DNA of 64,000 nt from Psychrobacter submarinus (GTDB taxonomy: Bacteria; Pseudomonadota; Gammaproteobacteria; Pseudomonadales; Moraxellaceae). The notes under the pieces were generated by a model, which made no database searches, had not been told where the DNA came from, and saw only the letters and a program-made list of their open reading frames with translations. This document shows positions 28,731 through 38,371 of this stretch, in pieces (within the stretch, counting starts at the first letter, position 1; each line of letters opens with the position of its first letter). The position numbers were made by a program, and so were the translations under genes. The DNA lies in the NCBI RefSeq assembly GCF_904846685.1, contig NZ_CAJHBQ010000001.1:248001-312000 (forward strand), in the 5' to 3' direction.

Positions 28731-29229
28731 TCACTTGTTTTGCTAAGTCTATTAAAGCGCCCGGGTTATATTCTATGGCGTAAAGATTATGTTTACGAGT
28801 AGCAATATTACAGAGCTCAACTTGAGTTATAGCAGCAAACTGCGATAATAGTCATGACAGCTATCATAAAATTGCTAAGGTTTTGCAACAGCTATTTATT
28901 TAATTATCATTTAGTCTATATTTAAGCACTCTTGAATGATTTGCTTTAACTGCTACTTAACTAAATGCTAGTAACTGATGCTAGTAACTGGAATAAAAGA
29001 GTTTGGCAGCCCTAAGCCTTATAGTTTGATTTTTTAGTATTTTTATAAAAGTTATTACTTGAGCTTATAACTAAAGCGTCATAGCACAAACTAGGATGAC
29101 TCACCGCTTTATAACCGCTGCTATTTTGGCGGCTGTCTTGGCTTAAGTTTTATAGGTATTGATGATCATTTTTATGATGGATTACCAATATCGCTGTCAA
29201 CAATCTTTAATAGCTAAAAGGAGCCAGCT
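28731..29229 (+). other. 499-bp spacer before relA
   Basis: No gene is seen. It contains a tandem duplication of the 13-mer ATGCTAGTAACTG (28965-28977 and 28978-28990). A good ribosome-binding sequence (AAAAGGAGCC) lies just before the relA start. I could not pick a convincing promoter. Confidence 0.45.
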
Positions 29230-31755
29230 ATGGTCAAGATTCGAGAAGGATTGCCCTTAGTAGATGGTCAAACTACCCAAGAAGATAGTGCGAGCTTGGC
29301 GGCGCAATTGGTTGCCAACCAACGCTCTCACCAGTCTGCTAATAGCTATGCGCAAATTCCTTTCGATATCAAGCAGCAATTGGCCACTCATAAGCTGCAT
29401 ACCACATTTGATCGCTCAGCCGCGCTTGCTTATCATACTCACGACCCAAAACTAGCTGATTACGCTGCGGACTCCTACACTCCGACAGATTTTCCAGATT
29501 TAGACCAAGCCAACATTGATGTACCGGCGTGGCTAGATAATGTCGCCGAACGTATCGGCCAAGACTCAGTTCCTAATTTGGCGGCAGCTTGTGAGTTTAT
29601 TCGCAGCCGTATGAATACCAGTGAGTCTGAGCGCTCAGGAGCTTATGTCACTGGCATCGGTATGAGTGATATTCTCACTTATCTCTATCAGGACGAAGAC
29701 GCCTTAGTCGCTGCGATGCTCTATCGAAGCGCGCGTAAATCTCTGATTTCGTTGGCTGAGATTGAGCAAAACTTTGGCGCTGATATTCGCATGTTAGTCA
29801 AAGATACATTAGCGATGGGTAAGCTGTCCGCTATTATTGAAAATAACAAACGCTTAGAAGACCACTTTATTAATAAACAGCGCGACCAGCTCTCTAATAT
29901 CTATAGCATGCTGATCTCGGTCACTAACGATGTGCGAGTAGTGCTGATTAAGCTTGCTGAGCGTACCTTTGCAATGCGTGAGCTCTCTTTTTCTAGCGCT
30001 GAGCGCCAACAACGCGTGGCTCGTGAAGTCATGACGATTTATGCGCCGCTCTCGCATCGATTAGGGATTGCTCAGCTTAAGTGGGAGCTTGAAGACTTAG
30101 CGTTTCGTTATCTTGCCCCTGATCGCTATAAAGAAATTGCCAAGCTATTATCTGAGAAACGTAGCGAGCGCGAAGCTTATATTCAGCGGGTAGAGAGCAA
30201 GCTTAATCAAGCACTCATCGATGCTGATATCGTAGGCGAGGTTTCAGGTCGGGTCAAACACATCTATTCTATTTATCGTAAAATGAAGCTCAAAAGCTTA
30301 TCTTTTGATCAGCTCTATGATATTCGTGCGCTGCGTGTCTTAGTCCAAAGTCCTGCAGATTGCTACCACGTCTTAGGCTTAGTACACGGCTTGTGGCGTT
30401 ATATCCCTGAGCAGTTTGATGACTATATTACCAACCCTAAGCCCAATGGTTATCGCTCCCTACATACCGCTGTCATCGCAGAGAATAAATCGCTTGAGAT
30501 ACAGATTCGTACTAACGAGATGCATTTTGAAGCTGAGCTTGGCATGTGCGCGCACGTTAACTACAAAGAAGGGCTGAAGAATAAAAAGGACAACTATCTC
30601 AACCAAAAAATTAGCTCGCTACGTCAGCTATTATCCATCAATAACGAAGCGCGTAATCAAGCTCAAGGCGATAATGAGAGCGACGTAGAGTATGATCTAA
30701 ATGACTTTGATGAAGATGAACAAGCCATTGATTTTGATGAGCTTGAGCGCATCTACGTCTTTAGCCGTGATGGCGACATTATAGAGCTGCCTAAGAATGC
30801 CACTGTGCTTGATTTTGCTTATTATGTGCATACTCAAGTCGGTAATCGCGCGCAAGCGGCTCGGGTCAATCAGCGTTATGTGCCCCTCACCTATCAGCTC
30901 AAAACTGGCGAGCAAGTGGAGATTATTACCAAAGCTTCGCGCGAGCCTAATCGCGACTGGCTAGTTGCTTCTTTGGGTTATATTCATACTAGCCGTGCCC
31001 GCTCCAAGCTACGTCAATGGTTTAATAAGCAAGACCGCGATAAAAACCTTGAGATTGGTCGACATATGCTCAGCCGTGAGCTTGAGCGCTTATCGGTGCA
31101 TCCAAACAGTATCGATCTGAATGACTACACTCAGTTTTTTCATGTCAATACTCCTGACGATATTATCGTCGGCTTAGTCACCGGTGAGATTGGTCTGAAT
31201 CAGCTGACAGGACATATCTCCAGGCAGCTACATTTAGAGCCTGAAAAGCAAAAAGCTGAGTTCACTCCTACTATCGACCCAAAAACCACGGGCAAAGCGG
31301 ATGCCTATAAGATTTATATCGAAGGTTTGGATAATATCGAGATCAATTTGGCAGGCTGCTGTCATCCGATACAAGGGGAACCTATCTCAGGATATATCAC
31401 CTTATCACGCGGCGTCAGCATTCATAATCGTGGCTGTCCTGAATATGAACGTCTAATAGAGCGCGATCCTGAGCGCGCTGTTAGTGCAGCTTGGAGAGCA
31501 AAATCCGGGCGTTATCAGCCTGTAGACATTCACATCGAGGCGTATGATCGCCGTGGCTTACTACGCGACTTGACTCAAGTCATCGATAAAGAAAGCGTCA
31601 ATATCCGTCAAGTGGACACCACAAGTAACGATGATAATATTGCTTTTTTGAAGTTCCATGTTGAGGTAGCAGGATTGGCGCATTTATCTAAACTGTTAGC
31701 CAAACTTGAACAACAGCCTGGCATATTGCACGCACGCCGAGCGGTTGCGCCTTAA
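29230..31755 (+). CDS. relA: (p)ppGpp synthetase RelA
   Basis: An 841-residue long RelA/SpoT homologue. The HD hydrolase region is degenerate: the family HDxxED position reads LYRSARKSL, so the protein is predicted to synthesise but not hydrolyse (p)ppGpp. The synthetase domain carries GRVKHIYSIYRKMK, TNPKPNGYRSLHT and EIQIRTNEMHFEAELGMCAH. The acidic motif EXDD, diagnostic of RelA, reads QFDD (residues 395-398). A TGS domain (IYVFSRDGDIIELP), a helical/zinc-finger region with CCHPI, and a C-terminal ACT domain follow. E. coli RelA is 744 residues; the extra length is mainly N-terminal and in an acidic segment (about 475-505) before TGS. Confidence 0.95.
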   Translation: MVKIREGLPLVDGQTTQEDSASLAAQLVANQRSHQSANSYAQIPFDIKQQLATHKLHTTFDRSAALAYHTHDPKLADYAADSYTPTDFPDLDQANIDVPAWLDNVAERIGQDSVPNLAAACEFIRSRMNTSESERSGAYVTGIGMSDILTYLYQDEDALVAAMLYRSARKSLISLAEIEQNFGADIRMLVKDTLAMGKLSAIIENNKRLEDHFINKQRDQLSNIYSMLISVTNDVRVVLIKLAERTFAMRELSFSSAERQQRVAREVMTIYAPLSHRLGIAQLKWELEDLAFRYLAPDRYKEIAKLLSEKRSEREAYIQRVESKLNQALIDADIVGEVSGRVKHIYSIYRKMKLKSLSFDQLYDIRALRVLVQSPADCYHVLGLVHGLWRYIPEQFDDYITNPKPNGYRSLHTAVIAENKSLEIQIRTNEMHFEAELGMCAHVNYKEGLKNKKDNYLNQKISSLRQLLSINNEARNQAQGDNESDVEYDLNDFDEDEQAIDFDELERIYVFSRDGDIIELPKNATVLDFAYYVHTQVGNRAQAARVNQRYVPLTYQLKTGEQVEIITKASREPNRDWLVASLGYIHTSRARSKLRQWFNKQDRDKNLEIGRHMLSRELERLSVHPNSIDLNDYTQFFHVNTPDDIIVGLVTGEIGLNQLTGHISRQLHLEPEKQKAEFTPTIDPKTTGKADAYKIYIEGLDNIEINLAGCCHPIQGEPISGYITLSRGVSIHNRGCPEYERLIERDPERAVSAAWRAKSGRYQPVDIHIEAYDRRGLLRDLTQVIDKESVNIRQVDTTSNDDNIAFLKFHVEVAGLAHLSKLLAKLEQQPGILHARRAVAP

Positions 31756-31822
31756 TACAGCACTGCTTTAGTGCTGGTAACTACTCAAAACCATTCCTTT
31801 AAAGGTCATGATATAAACGCTT

Positions 31823-32764
31823 ATGCCTGAATTACCCGAAGTCGAAACGACCAAGACTAGTCTTACGCCTTTACTTAATAAGACTGTAGAGTCAGTACAA
31901 GTGTTCCAGCCTAAACTGCGCTGGCAGATGCCTGATGACTTGCAAACCTTGGCCGGTTACCGCTTACAGAATGTTGAACGCCGTGCAAAATACTTGATTT
32001 TAAGCTTTGTACCATCAGCGCAGTTATCACAAAGTACGGAGTCAAATAGCGATAGCCGTAAGCTGATTATTCATTTAGGTATGTCAGGGAGTCTGCAGCA
32101 GCGCGCTTATGGTACTGAAAAACGTAAGCACGACCATTTGATACTCACCTTTAGCAATGAAGATAATACCCTTAGTCAATTACATTATCACGACCCAAGA
32201 CGTTTTGGCGCGGTACTTTGGTATGCCGATTATAAAACCAAACTACTCGATCACCTCGGGCTTGAGCCTCTATCTGATGATTTTAATACCGACTATCTAT
32301 ATCAGGTCATTCAACGCAGCAATAGTGATAACAGTGCCAGTAAAAATGACATAGATAAGAAAAAGATAACGAACAAAAAACCTATCACGCGACCGATTAA
32401 ATCAGTCATTATGGAGCAGCAAGTCGTAGTGGGCGTCGGTAATATTTATGCTGCCGAAAGCCTTTTTTTATCGGCGATTCATCCCGCTACTCCTGCTAAC
32501 AGCCTATCTTATGAGCAGATAGCGCTACTGGTTGAACATATTAAAGCAATTTTAGATAAAGCCATTACGCTTGGCGGCTCTACTCTACGCGATTTCACGG
32601 TAGCTAGTGGCCAAACAGGCTACTTTCAACAAACCTTAAATGTTTATGGACGACAAGGCGAAGATTGTCCGAACTGCGCCGCTACTCTGGATAATATCAA
32701 GCTCAATGGGCGCGCGAGTGTCTTTTGCCCTGAGTGTCAACCGCTACCAAAGCCAAATCGTTAG
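31823..32764 (+). CDS. mutM: Formamidopyrimidine-DNA glycosylase
   Basis: A 313-residue base-excision repair enzyme that removes 8-oxoguanine and nicks the strand. The N-terminus is MPELPEVETTK, with catalytic Pro2 and Glu3; the beta-hairpin lysine is K56. The helix-two-turn-helix region includes VVVGVGNIYAAES, and the C-terminal zinc finger is CPNC-x16-CPEC with the minor-groove arginine in NGRASVF. An Asn/Asp/Lys-rich insertion of about 20 residues (centred on 172-190) precedes the H2TH motif; the usual length is about 270. The start has a weak ribosome-binding site. It is probably in the relA transcription unit, 67 bp downstream. Confidence 0.96.
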   Translation: MPELPEVETTKTSLTPLLNKTVESVQVFQPKLRWQMPDDLQTLAGYRLQNVERRAKYLILSFVPSAQLSQSTESNSDSRKLIIHLGMSGSLQQRAYGTEKRKHDHLILTFSNEDNTLSQLHYHDPRRFGAVLWYADYKTKLLDHLGLEPLSDDFNTDYLYQVIQRSNSDNSASKNDIDKKKITNKKPITRPIKSVIMEQQVVVGVGNIYAAESLFLSAIHPATPANSLSYEQIALLVEHIKAILDKAITLGGSTLRDFTVASGQTGYFQQTLNVYGRQGEDCPNCAATLDNIKLNGRASVFCPECQPLPKPNR

Positions 32765-32984
32765 CTACATGACTCACTAAAGCTTTATAAAAAGTAGTCA
32801 AGACAAAAGTGATTCATTAAGCCGTTAATGATAAAGCCAAGGGTGCAGCGCATGGATTTATATTGCTAATCGCCCAACATCTTGGTTTAATAGTAGCTAT
32901 GTTTAATAGTAGTTGTGCTCAATAATACTAACGTTTAGCAATAGCCTTAGCCTCTATCTTCCACCCTTATTTTAGGATGACATC

Positions 32985-33425
32985 ATGACTGTCAAAACTC
33001 GCTTTCAACATGCTGTTAAGTCCAAGCTTTTAACCGCTCTTACTAGTATCAGCCTTGTAGTTATCACTATGAATCCAGCCTCAGCGGCAATCGAGATTGA
33101 CGAGACAGATTTTGGTCCTTCATATGACACTATGGTAGTCGATACGGTAGTAGGTAAGCCGTTGCAACTAGTCGCCGCCGTTACTGGTACAGCCGCCTAT
33201 TTAGTTAGCCTGCCTTTCGCCGTCGTCGGTGGTAATGCGGATCAGTCGCAGCAAAAACTATTTGTGGAGCCTTGGGAGGCCATGAGCCGCTGTTTGGGCT
33301 GTACCGTCGCCGAGGATAACTACTACAAGTCGCAAGCAGTCGATGATAATACGGTGCGCATCGTAGTCGATCAGCCTTCAGAGATCTTGATTAATACTAA
33401 TGACTACGTCGTAGTAACTCCTTAG
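32985..33425 (+). CDS. Conserved exported protein of unknown function
   Basis: A 146-residue protein with a basic N-terminus and a signal peptide (about 1-34, ending ASA). The mature part starts AIEIDETDFGPS and contains a hydrophobic stretch VVGKPLQLVAAVTGTAAYLVSLPFAVVGG (quoted in part: GKPLQLVAAVTGTA) that may be a membrane helix or hairpin. Two cysteines follow in RCLGC. Similar small proteins are widespread in Moraxellaceae and Pseudomonas as conserved hypotheticals; some carry an unsupported multidrug-transporter label. The function is not known. It ends at a bidirectional terminator shared with typA. Confidence 0.8.
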   Translation: MTVKTRFQHAVKSKLLTALTSISLVVITMNPASAAIEIDETDFGPSYDTMVVDTVVGKPLQLVAAVTGTAAYLVSLPFAVVGGNADQSQQKLFVEPWEAMSRCLGCTVAEDNYYKSQAVDDNTVRIVVDQPSEILINTNDYVVVTP

Positions 33426-33539
33426 TAGCGTTAATACGTGAGTAATAGCAATACCTTAATAATAGTAGCGTTGCAAGCTCAATGCACAGTTAATTATTAT
33501 TCGCTGACTACTCTTATCTATTATAAATTTTTGACATAA

Positions 33540-33568
33540 AAAAAGGCTAACACGAGGTTAGCCTTTTT
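33540..33568. terminator. Bidirectional terminator between the exported protein gene and typA
   Basis: A perfect 12-bp stem (AAAAAGGCTAAC / GTTAGCCTTTTT) with a 5-nt loop between convergent genes; T-runs on both strands. Confidence 0.92.
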
Positions 33569-33596
33569 GCATTGTGACACTAAGTCAAATCAAGGT

Positions 33597-35444
33597 TTAT
33601 GCGTTCTTTTTACGACCGTGACGCTTACGCTCACTTTCAGTCAAATAACGCTTACGGATACGGATAGCTTTTGGTGTCACCTCGACCAACTCATCATCTT
33701 GAATAAATTCAAGCGCTTGCTCAAGGGTGAACTTAACCGCTGGCGTCAAGGTCAACGCCTCGTCCGTACCACTAGCACGAACGTTAGTCAGCTGCTTAGC
33801 TGTCGTAGGGTTCACAGCCATATCATCATTACGCGAGTTTAGACCGACGATCATGCCTTCATAAACTTCAAGCTGAGGCTCTGCAAATAACTTACCACGC
33901 TTTTGTAGATTAAACAGAGCGAAGCCTAAACAGGTACCATTAGCCATTGAAACCAACACACCGTTAGTACGACCACCGACATCACCGATCTTTTGTGGAC
34001 CATAATGTGAGAAGCTTGAGGTCATGATACCACTACCTGAGGTCAGTGTTAAAAACTCAGAACGGAAGCCAATTAGACCGCGAGCAGGTATAGTCGCTTC
34101 AATACGCATACGACCTTTACCATCAAGCTCCATATTGGTCATCTCGCCTTTACGCAAGCCAACTTGTTCCATGATAGCGCCTTGGTGCTCTTCTTCGATA
34201 TCGAAAACGACGTTTTCATAAGGCTCTTGTAGTTTGCCATCGACTTCTTTGACGATAACTTCTGGGCCAGATACACCCATCTCAAACCCTTCACGGCGCA
34301 TATTTTCGATCAATACTGACAAATGCAGTTCACCACGACCAGAGACTTTAAATTTATCTGGAGATTCAGTATCTTCCACGCGCAGAGCAACGTTATGAAT
34401 CAGTTCACGCTCTAGACGCTCCCGGATATTACGAGAAGTCACAAACTTACCATCACGGCCTGCAAATGGTGAGTTATTCACTTGGAAGTTCATCGAAACG
34501 GTTGGCTCATCCACAGTCAATGCTGGTAGTGCTTCGACATGATTTGGATCACAGATAGTATCAGAGATATTTAGTGCATCAATACCCGTAATACAAATAA
34601 TATCACCCGCTTGCGCATTCTCCACTTCAATACGATCGAGGCCATGGTAGCCCATAATTTTTAAGATACGGCCGTTACGTGTCTTACCATGCTTATCAAT
34701 GACAGTAACTGGTGTATTGGTAGACACTTTACCACGTTGAATACGGCCAATACCGATAACACCTACGAAGCTGTTGTAATCGAGGCTAGATATTTGCATA
34801 CGAAATGGTGCGTCAGCATCCACTTGTGGCGGCTGTACTACATCAACAATGGTTTTAAACAACGGCGTCATATCTTCAGCCAGATCATCAGCATCCAGAC
34901 CAGCAATACCGTTTAACGCTGAGGCATATACCACCGGGAAATCCAACTGCTCATCAGTTGCGCCAAGGTTATCAAAAAGATCAAAGATCTGGTCCATAAC
35001 CCAATCAGGACGCGCACCTGGGCGGTCGATTTTATTGATAACGACAATAGGTTTTAGGCCTTGTTCAAATGCTTTTTGCGTGACGAAGCGAGTTTGCGGC
35101 ATAGGACCGTCAACAGCGTCAACGACTAACAATACACAATCGACCATCGACATGACGCGCTCAACTTCCCCACCAAAGTCGGCGTGACCTGGGGTGTCGA
35201 CAATGTTAATACGATATTCAGTATCATCAGAGTTATCTGTCCATCTGATCGCTGTGTTTTTAGCTAAAATGGTGATGCCACGTTCTTGCTCAATATCACC
35301 AGAGTCCATCGCACGTTCGGCAATGTTAGCACGATCGCCAAAAGTACCTGATTGATGTAATAACTTATCAACCAAAGTGGTTTTACCGTGGTCAACGTGG
35401 GCAATAATTGCAATATTACGCAAGTGTTTAATATCGTTCGCCAT
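33597..35444 (-). CDS. typA: Ribosome-associated GTPase TypA/BipA
   Basis: A 615-residue translational GTPase of the EF-G/LepA group, needed for ribosome assembly and growth at low temperature and under stress. The G1 motif is [10 protein letters not shown] (15-24), G3 [12 protein letters not shown], and G4 [13 protein letters not shown]. The C-terminal domain has the family [11 protein letters not shown] and [12 protein letters not shown], and the end is basic ([11 protein letters not shown]). The length is standard. It forms a single-gene unit. Confidence 0.97.
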   Translation of the reverse strand: MANDIKHLRNIAIIAHVDHGKTTLVDKLLHQSGTFGDRANIAERAMDSGDIEQERGITILAKNTAIRWTDNSDDTEYRINIVDTPGHADFGGEVERVMSMVDCVLLVVDAVDGPMPQTRFVTQKAFEQGLKPIVVINKIDRPGARPDWVMDQIFDLFDNLGATDEQLDFPVVYASALNGIAGLDADDLAEDMTPLFKTIVDVVQPPQVDADAPFRMQISSLDYNSFVGVIGIGRIQRGKVSTNTPVTVIDKHGKTRNGRILKIMGYHGLDRIEVENAQAGDIICITGIDALNISDTICDPNHVEALPALTVDEPTVSMNFQVNNSPFAGRDGKFVTSRNIRERLERELIHNVALRVEDTESPDKFKVSGRGELHLSVLIENMRREGFEMGVSGPEVIVKEVDGKLQEPYENVVFDIEEEHQGAIMEQVGLRKGEMTNMELDGKGRMRIEATIPARGLIGFRSEFLTLTSGSGIMTSSFSHYGPQKIGDVGGRTNGVLVSMANGTCLGFALFNLQKRGKLFAEPQLEVYEGMIVGLNSRNDDMAVNPTTAKQLTNVRASGTDEALTLTPAVKFTLEQALEFIQDDELVEVTPKAIRIRKRYLTESERKRHGRKKNA

Positions 35445-35864
35445 ATAAAATGCTCGTTTTGTCTTAAGAAAATACAGTAGCCATCTATGCTACTGGATAA
35501 ATTTTATTTACCAATTTAGCAAAAGCTTTACGAAGATAGTAGTCAATCGTCATTTGCATACGATTAATTAGGAGGCATAGACGCCGTAATTTTCGATTTA
35601 GGGCACTAAATAATACATTTAGCGCCATAAAGATCTTTTTGGCGTAAGGCTTACCGCGTAAAGTGCTGATAGTGACAAATCTATTGCTAAATAGCAGCAA
35701 TAATAGGGGACTTGTCCATTTGCAAAATGTTTGGGCGGATAGTATAACATTAATGCAAATACTTTTTTGCATTAAGTTATTTATATCATTACTTTTTATG
35801 CAACGAAAAAAGCCACCTTTAAAGGTGGCTTTTTTTTATAACAATTAAGATATCAAATTGCTAC
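35445..35864. other. Spacer between ompA-like gene and typA
   Basis: A 420-bp gap holding the typA promoter region and, at 35806-35835, a bidirectional terminator. A 95-codon frame on the minus strand (35485-35772) covers most of it; it is Leu/Arg/Ser-rich with no family character and is probably chance. Confidence 0.5.
35806..35835. terminator. Terminator downstream of the OmpA-family gene
   Basis: A perfect palindrome, AAAAAAGCCACCTTT followed by AAAGGTGGCTTTTTT, 30 bp after the OmpA-family stop codon (minus strand). Confidence 0.92.
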
Positions 35865-37064
35865 TTACTGAACAACCATGTCTTTAGTTTGTTCTACAGT
35901 CATTGTTTTGTCACCAGTGATGATGGCATAAACACGACGGTTCATAGCGCGACCTTCTTCAGTATCGTTATCAGCGATAGGACGGTCGTAACCGTAGCCT
36001 ACTGTTGATAAACGGTTTGGTGCGATACCGAACTCGTTAGTCAACATAGACTTAACTGCTACAGCGCGGGCTTCAGATAGACGTTGGTTATAACGTGCTG
36101 ATGGACCAGTTTTTGAAGCATGACCTTCAATACGTGCAGTTGAGTTTGGATACTCACGCATCTTCTCAGCTACTTTAGCAATTTCAGGCTGGTATTGTGC
36201 TTTGATGTTAGACTTATCGTTATCGAAGAATACACGTAGCTCCATTTTCAACTCATCAGTAATATCTACTGGGACTGGGCAACCACGTTCGTCAACGACG
36301 ACGTTCATTGGTGTACCTGGGCAAGCGTCTAGTGAATCAACAACACCATCACCGTCAGAGTCTACATCTTCTTCTACAACGACTACTGGCGGTACATAAA
36401 CGTCAGGCTCTACCACTGGTGGTACTGCTACGGTAGGCTTCAAGTGACCACCTAGTACAACTTCTAGACCAGCTAAGGCCATGCCTTCCCACCAGTTGTT
36501 ATCGAAGTTATGGATAGCACGAGCTTCACCGCGTAAGCTTAGTGCGTCATTGATGCGGTACATAGCACCTAGACCTAAGTTACCGATAGTGTCTTTAGTA
36601 CCTGAAACTTTGTTACCGTCTTCGTCTTCGATTTCGATGTCAGATTGACCGGCACCAACTAGCATGTATGGCTTGAATGCATTTTCAGTGTAGCCACTGA
36701 ATTCTTCAAAACCAACTAAGAAGTTACCAGAGATCATTTCTTGCTCTGCATCGTAAGAATCGCCAAGATCGTTACCACCAGCATCTGTAGTAATAGCGTC
36801 AGTGTTAGACACACCGTACTCTACTTGGAACTGAGTAGAAGGCGTTAGCTCGATACCTAAAGCGGCACCAGTGTATAGACCGTCTTCTTTATAGTAACTA
36901 TTACCATTGCCACTATAATCTTTTAGTAAATCAGCTTGGTCATCATCAGCGCCTTCGCTGTAGTGATAGCCTAATAGCACCGGGCTGATAGTAACACCAG
37001 CGTTAGCCGCTAGTGGAGCAGCTGTTACAGCGAACAGAGCTAGAGCGATTTTATTCAATTTCAT
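35865..37064 (-). CDS. OmpA-family outer-membrane porin
   Basis: A 399-residue outer-membrane protein. The signal peptide (1-22) ends AANA. A predicted eight-strand beta-barrel (about 23-210) is followed by a Pro/Val-rich linker (VPPVVEPDVYVPPVVVVEE) and a calcium-binding thrombospondin-3-like repeat (DSDGDGVVDSLDACPGTP). The OmpA_C domain (about 270-385) includes FDNDKSNIKAQYQPEIAKVA, IEGHASKTG and NQRLSEARA, which bind peptidoglycan. The layout matches the Moraxellaceae OmpA/OprF-like major porin rather than E. coli OmpA. The codon pattern looks like that of a highly expressed gene. Confidence 0.95.
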   Translation of the reverse strand: MKLNKIALALFAVTAAPLAANAGVTISPVLLGYHYSEGADDDQADLLKDYSGNGNSYYKEDGLYTGAALGIELTPSTQFQVEYGVSNTDAITTDAGGNDLGDSYDAEQEMISGNFLVGFEEFSGYTENAFKPYMLVGAGQSDIEIEDEDGNKVSGTKDTIGNLGLGAMYRINDALSLRGEARAIHNFDNNWWEGMALAGLEVVLGGHLKPTVAVPPVVEPDVYVPPVVVVEEDVDSDGDGVVDSLDACPGTPMNVVVDERGCPVPVDITDELKMELRVFFDNDKSNIKAQYQPEIAKVAEKMREYPNSTARIEGHASKTGPSARYNQRLSEARAVAVKSMLTNEFGIAPNRLSTVGYGYDRPIADNDTEEGRAMNRRVYAIITGDKTMTVEQTKDMVVQ

Positions 37065-37697
37065 GAGCTTCCTCCAAAGGATAATTTAAGTGGATAAAAC
37101 AAGTCATACCACTTCCTAAGATATGTTAACTACACACCTATCACGAATGTGTCATTATACAACAAAAGTAATTAGGAAGTAGCTTAGCGATTATTAATTC
37201 AGTTTACAACTTTTTTTATCAGGCAGCTACACATTATTACATGATAATAGGGTAACTAAAACAAACTTGAGATACATTCCTGATATTAACTGACATAACC
37301 ACAATCTTTTTGTTTTTGACCTTAGACTTATGGTTACTAAACCTACCTAAATAATATCAACTTCTTTATTTGTTGTATCTGAGCATTCTAATACATCCTT
37401 GTAGCTTTCTCTATTCATAAAACGCTCAGTTCACTAATTGAAACATTTTTTGACAGTTAGGCTATATTCTGCTTATATGTACTAGTAAACATTATTTCAC
37501 TTGCTAGCACTAATAATCCTATTAGGATTGGACTTATTATTTATCCAATAATAGATAGTGCTATCACTAAAGATAAATACAGTGCGTAAATATAATCTAT
37601 GTCAGTAGTGCGCTGTAGGCTTTACTCATTTATTTAAGATTTACTGTAGACCGCATTCCCCTATTAATTAGCAATTAGCTCAGGGCGGTAAGAAATC
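37065..37697. other. 633-bp AT-rich divergent spacer with a run of dyads
   Basis: The spacer between the OmpA-family gene and the pseudopilin gene. It holds three adjacent inverted repeats: AATCCTA-T-TAGGATT (37515-37529), ATTGGA...TCCAAT (37527-37549) and GATAGTGCTATC (37554-37565). The rest is AT-rich without a believable gene. Confidence 0.5.
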
Positions 37698-38339
37698 ATG
37701 TACTCTTTAAATCATCCATTACTAACATATTCGTTTATATTAATATTAATTTTAGTATTATTTATCTTTTTCATTCTAAGTTACACTATCGAGCGACGCT
37801 CATGCCAGATTCAAAAGGATCAGGGTTTTACCTTAGTAGAGCTTATCGTAACTGTCTGTGTTTTAGCGATAATAGCCATCATTGCTGCGCCATCTATATT
37901 AACTCAGTTAGCCAATATGGAGTCCAAGCGCATCAGATACGACATAAGCTCTATGTTAGCTACTGCAAAAGCGGAGAGCTATTTAAGACGTCAAAATCTA
38001 ATTGTTTGTTTATCGGATTCAGCAGGACGTTGTCATAAAAATAGCAATAAAGCGATGTTACTATTCTTTGACCACAACGATAATCAGCACTTCGATATTT
38101 CTACAGATGAGCTATTAGAGCAACAGCGCTTGTCTCCTAGGTATGCGCAGCTGCATCTGCGAGCAGGTAATCGGCACTATATTAAGTTTTGGGGCGATAG
38201 CGGTAGGCCTCGAGGATTTTTTGGTCATATCAAATACTGTCCTACCTCCAGCTACAATCAAAGTAAGTATCAAATATCTTTTAACCAAGGCGGTATTGTG
38301 AAATACAAACCTGACGCCGCTCATCCAACTGGCTGTTAG
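37698..38339 (+). CDS. GspH/FimT-family pseudopilin with an unusual leader
   Basis: A 213-residue protein with a type IV prepilin motif at G43/F44 (QG-FTLVELIVTV), Glu at mature position 5, followed by the hydrophobic helix typical of pilins. The rest fits the GspH/FimT minor pseudopilin group (ATAKAESYLRRQNLIVCL; ending PTGC with cysteines). FimT-like proteins in Acinetobacter and Legionella bind DNA for natural uptake. Unusually, the leader is 43 residues and contains a separate hydrophobic stretch (about 10-28) before the basic ERRSCQIQK; ordinary leaders have 5-20 residues. I found no nearer in-frame start. No other pilus gene is adjacent. Confidence 0.85.
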   Translation: MYSLNHPLLTYSFILILILVLFIFFILSYTIERRSCQIQKDQGFTLVELIVTVCVLAIIAIIAAPSILTQLANMESKRIRYDISSMLATAKAESYLRRQNLIVCLSDSAGRCHKNSNKAMLLFFDHNDNQHFDISTDELLEQQRLSPRYAQLHLRAGNRHYIKFWGDSGRPRGFFGHIKYCPTSSYNQSKYQISFNQGGIVKYKPDAAHPTGC

Positions 38340-38371
38340 TCATTTTTTTAAGTTTCTAAACAGAAGAGAAG

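Noticed and set aside
29230-31755. SpoT/Rel bifunctional identity
   Set aside because: The HD hydrolase motif is lost and the D-D pair of the RelA-type acidic motif is present, so a synthetase-only RelA is more likely.
31758-31776. Hairpin CAGCACT...AGTGCTG between relA and mutM as a terminator
   Set aside because: No T-run follows, and mutM begins 47 bp later, so read-through is more likely.
35485-35772. A 95-codon minus-strand frame in the typA upstream spacer
   Set aside because: Leu/Ser/Arg-rich with no domain, and it fills what should be the typA promoter region; no ribosome-binding site was seen.
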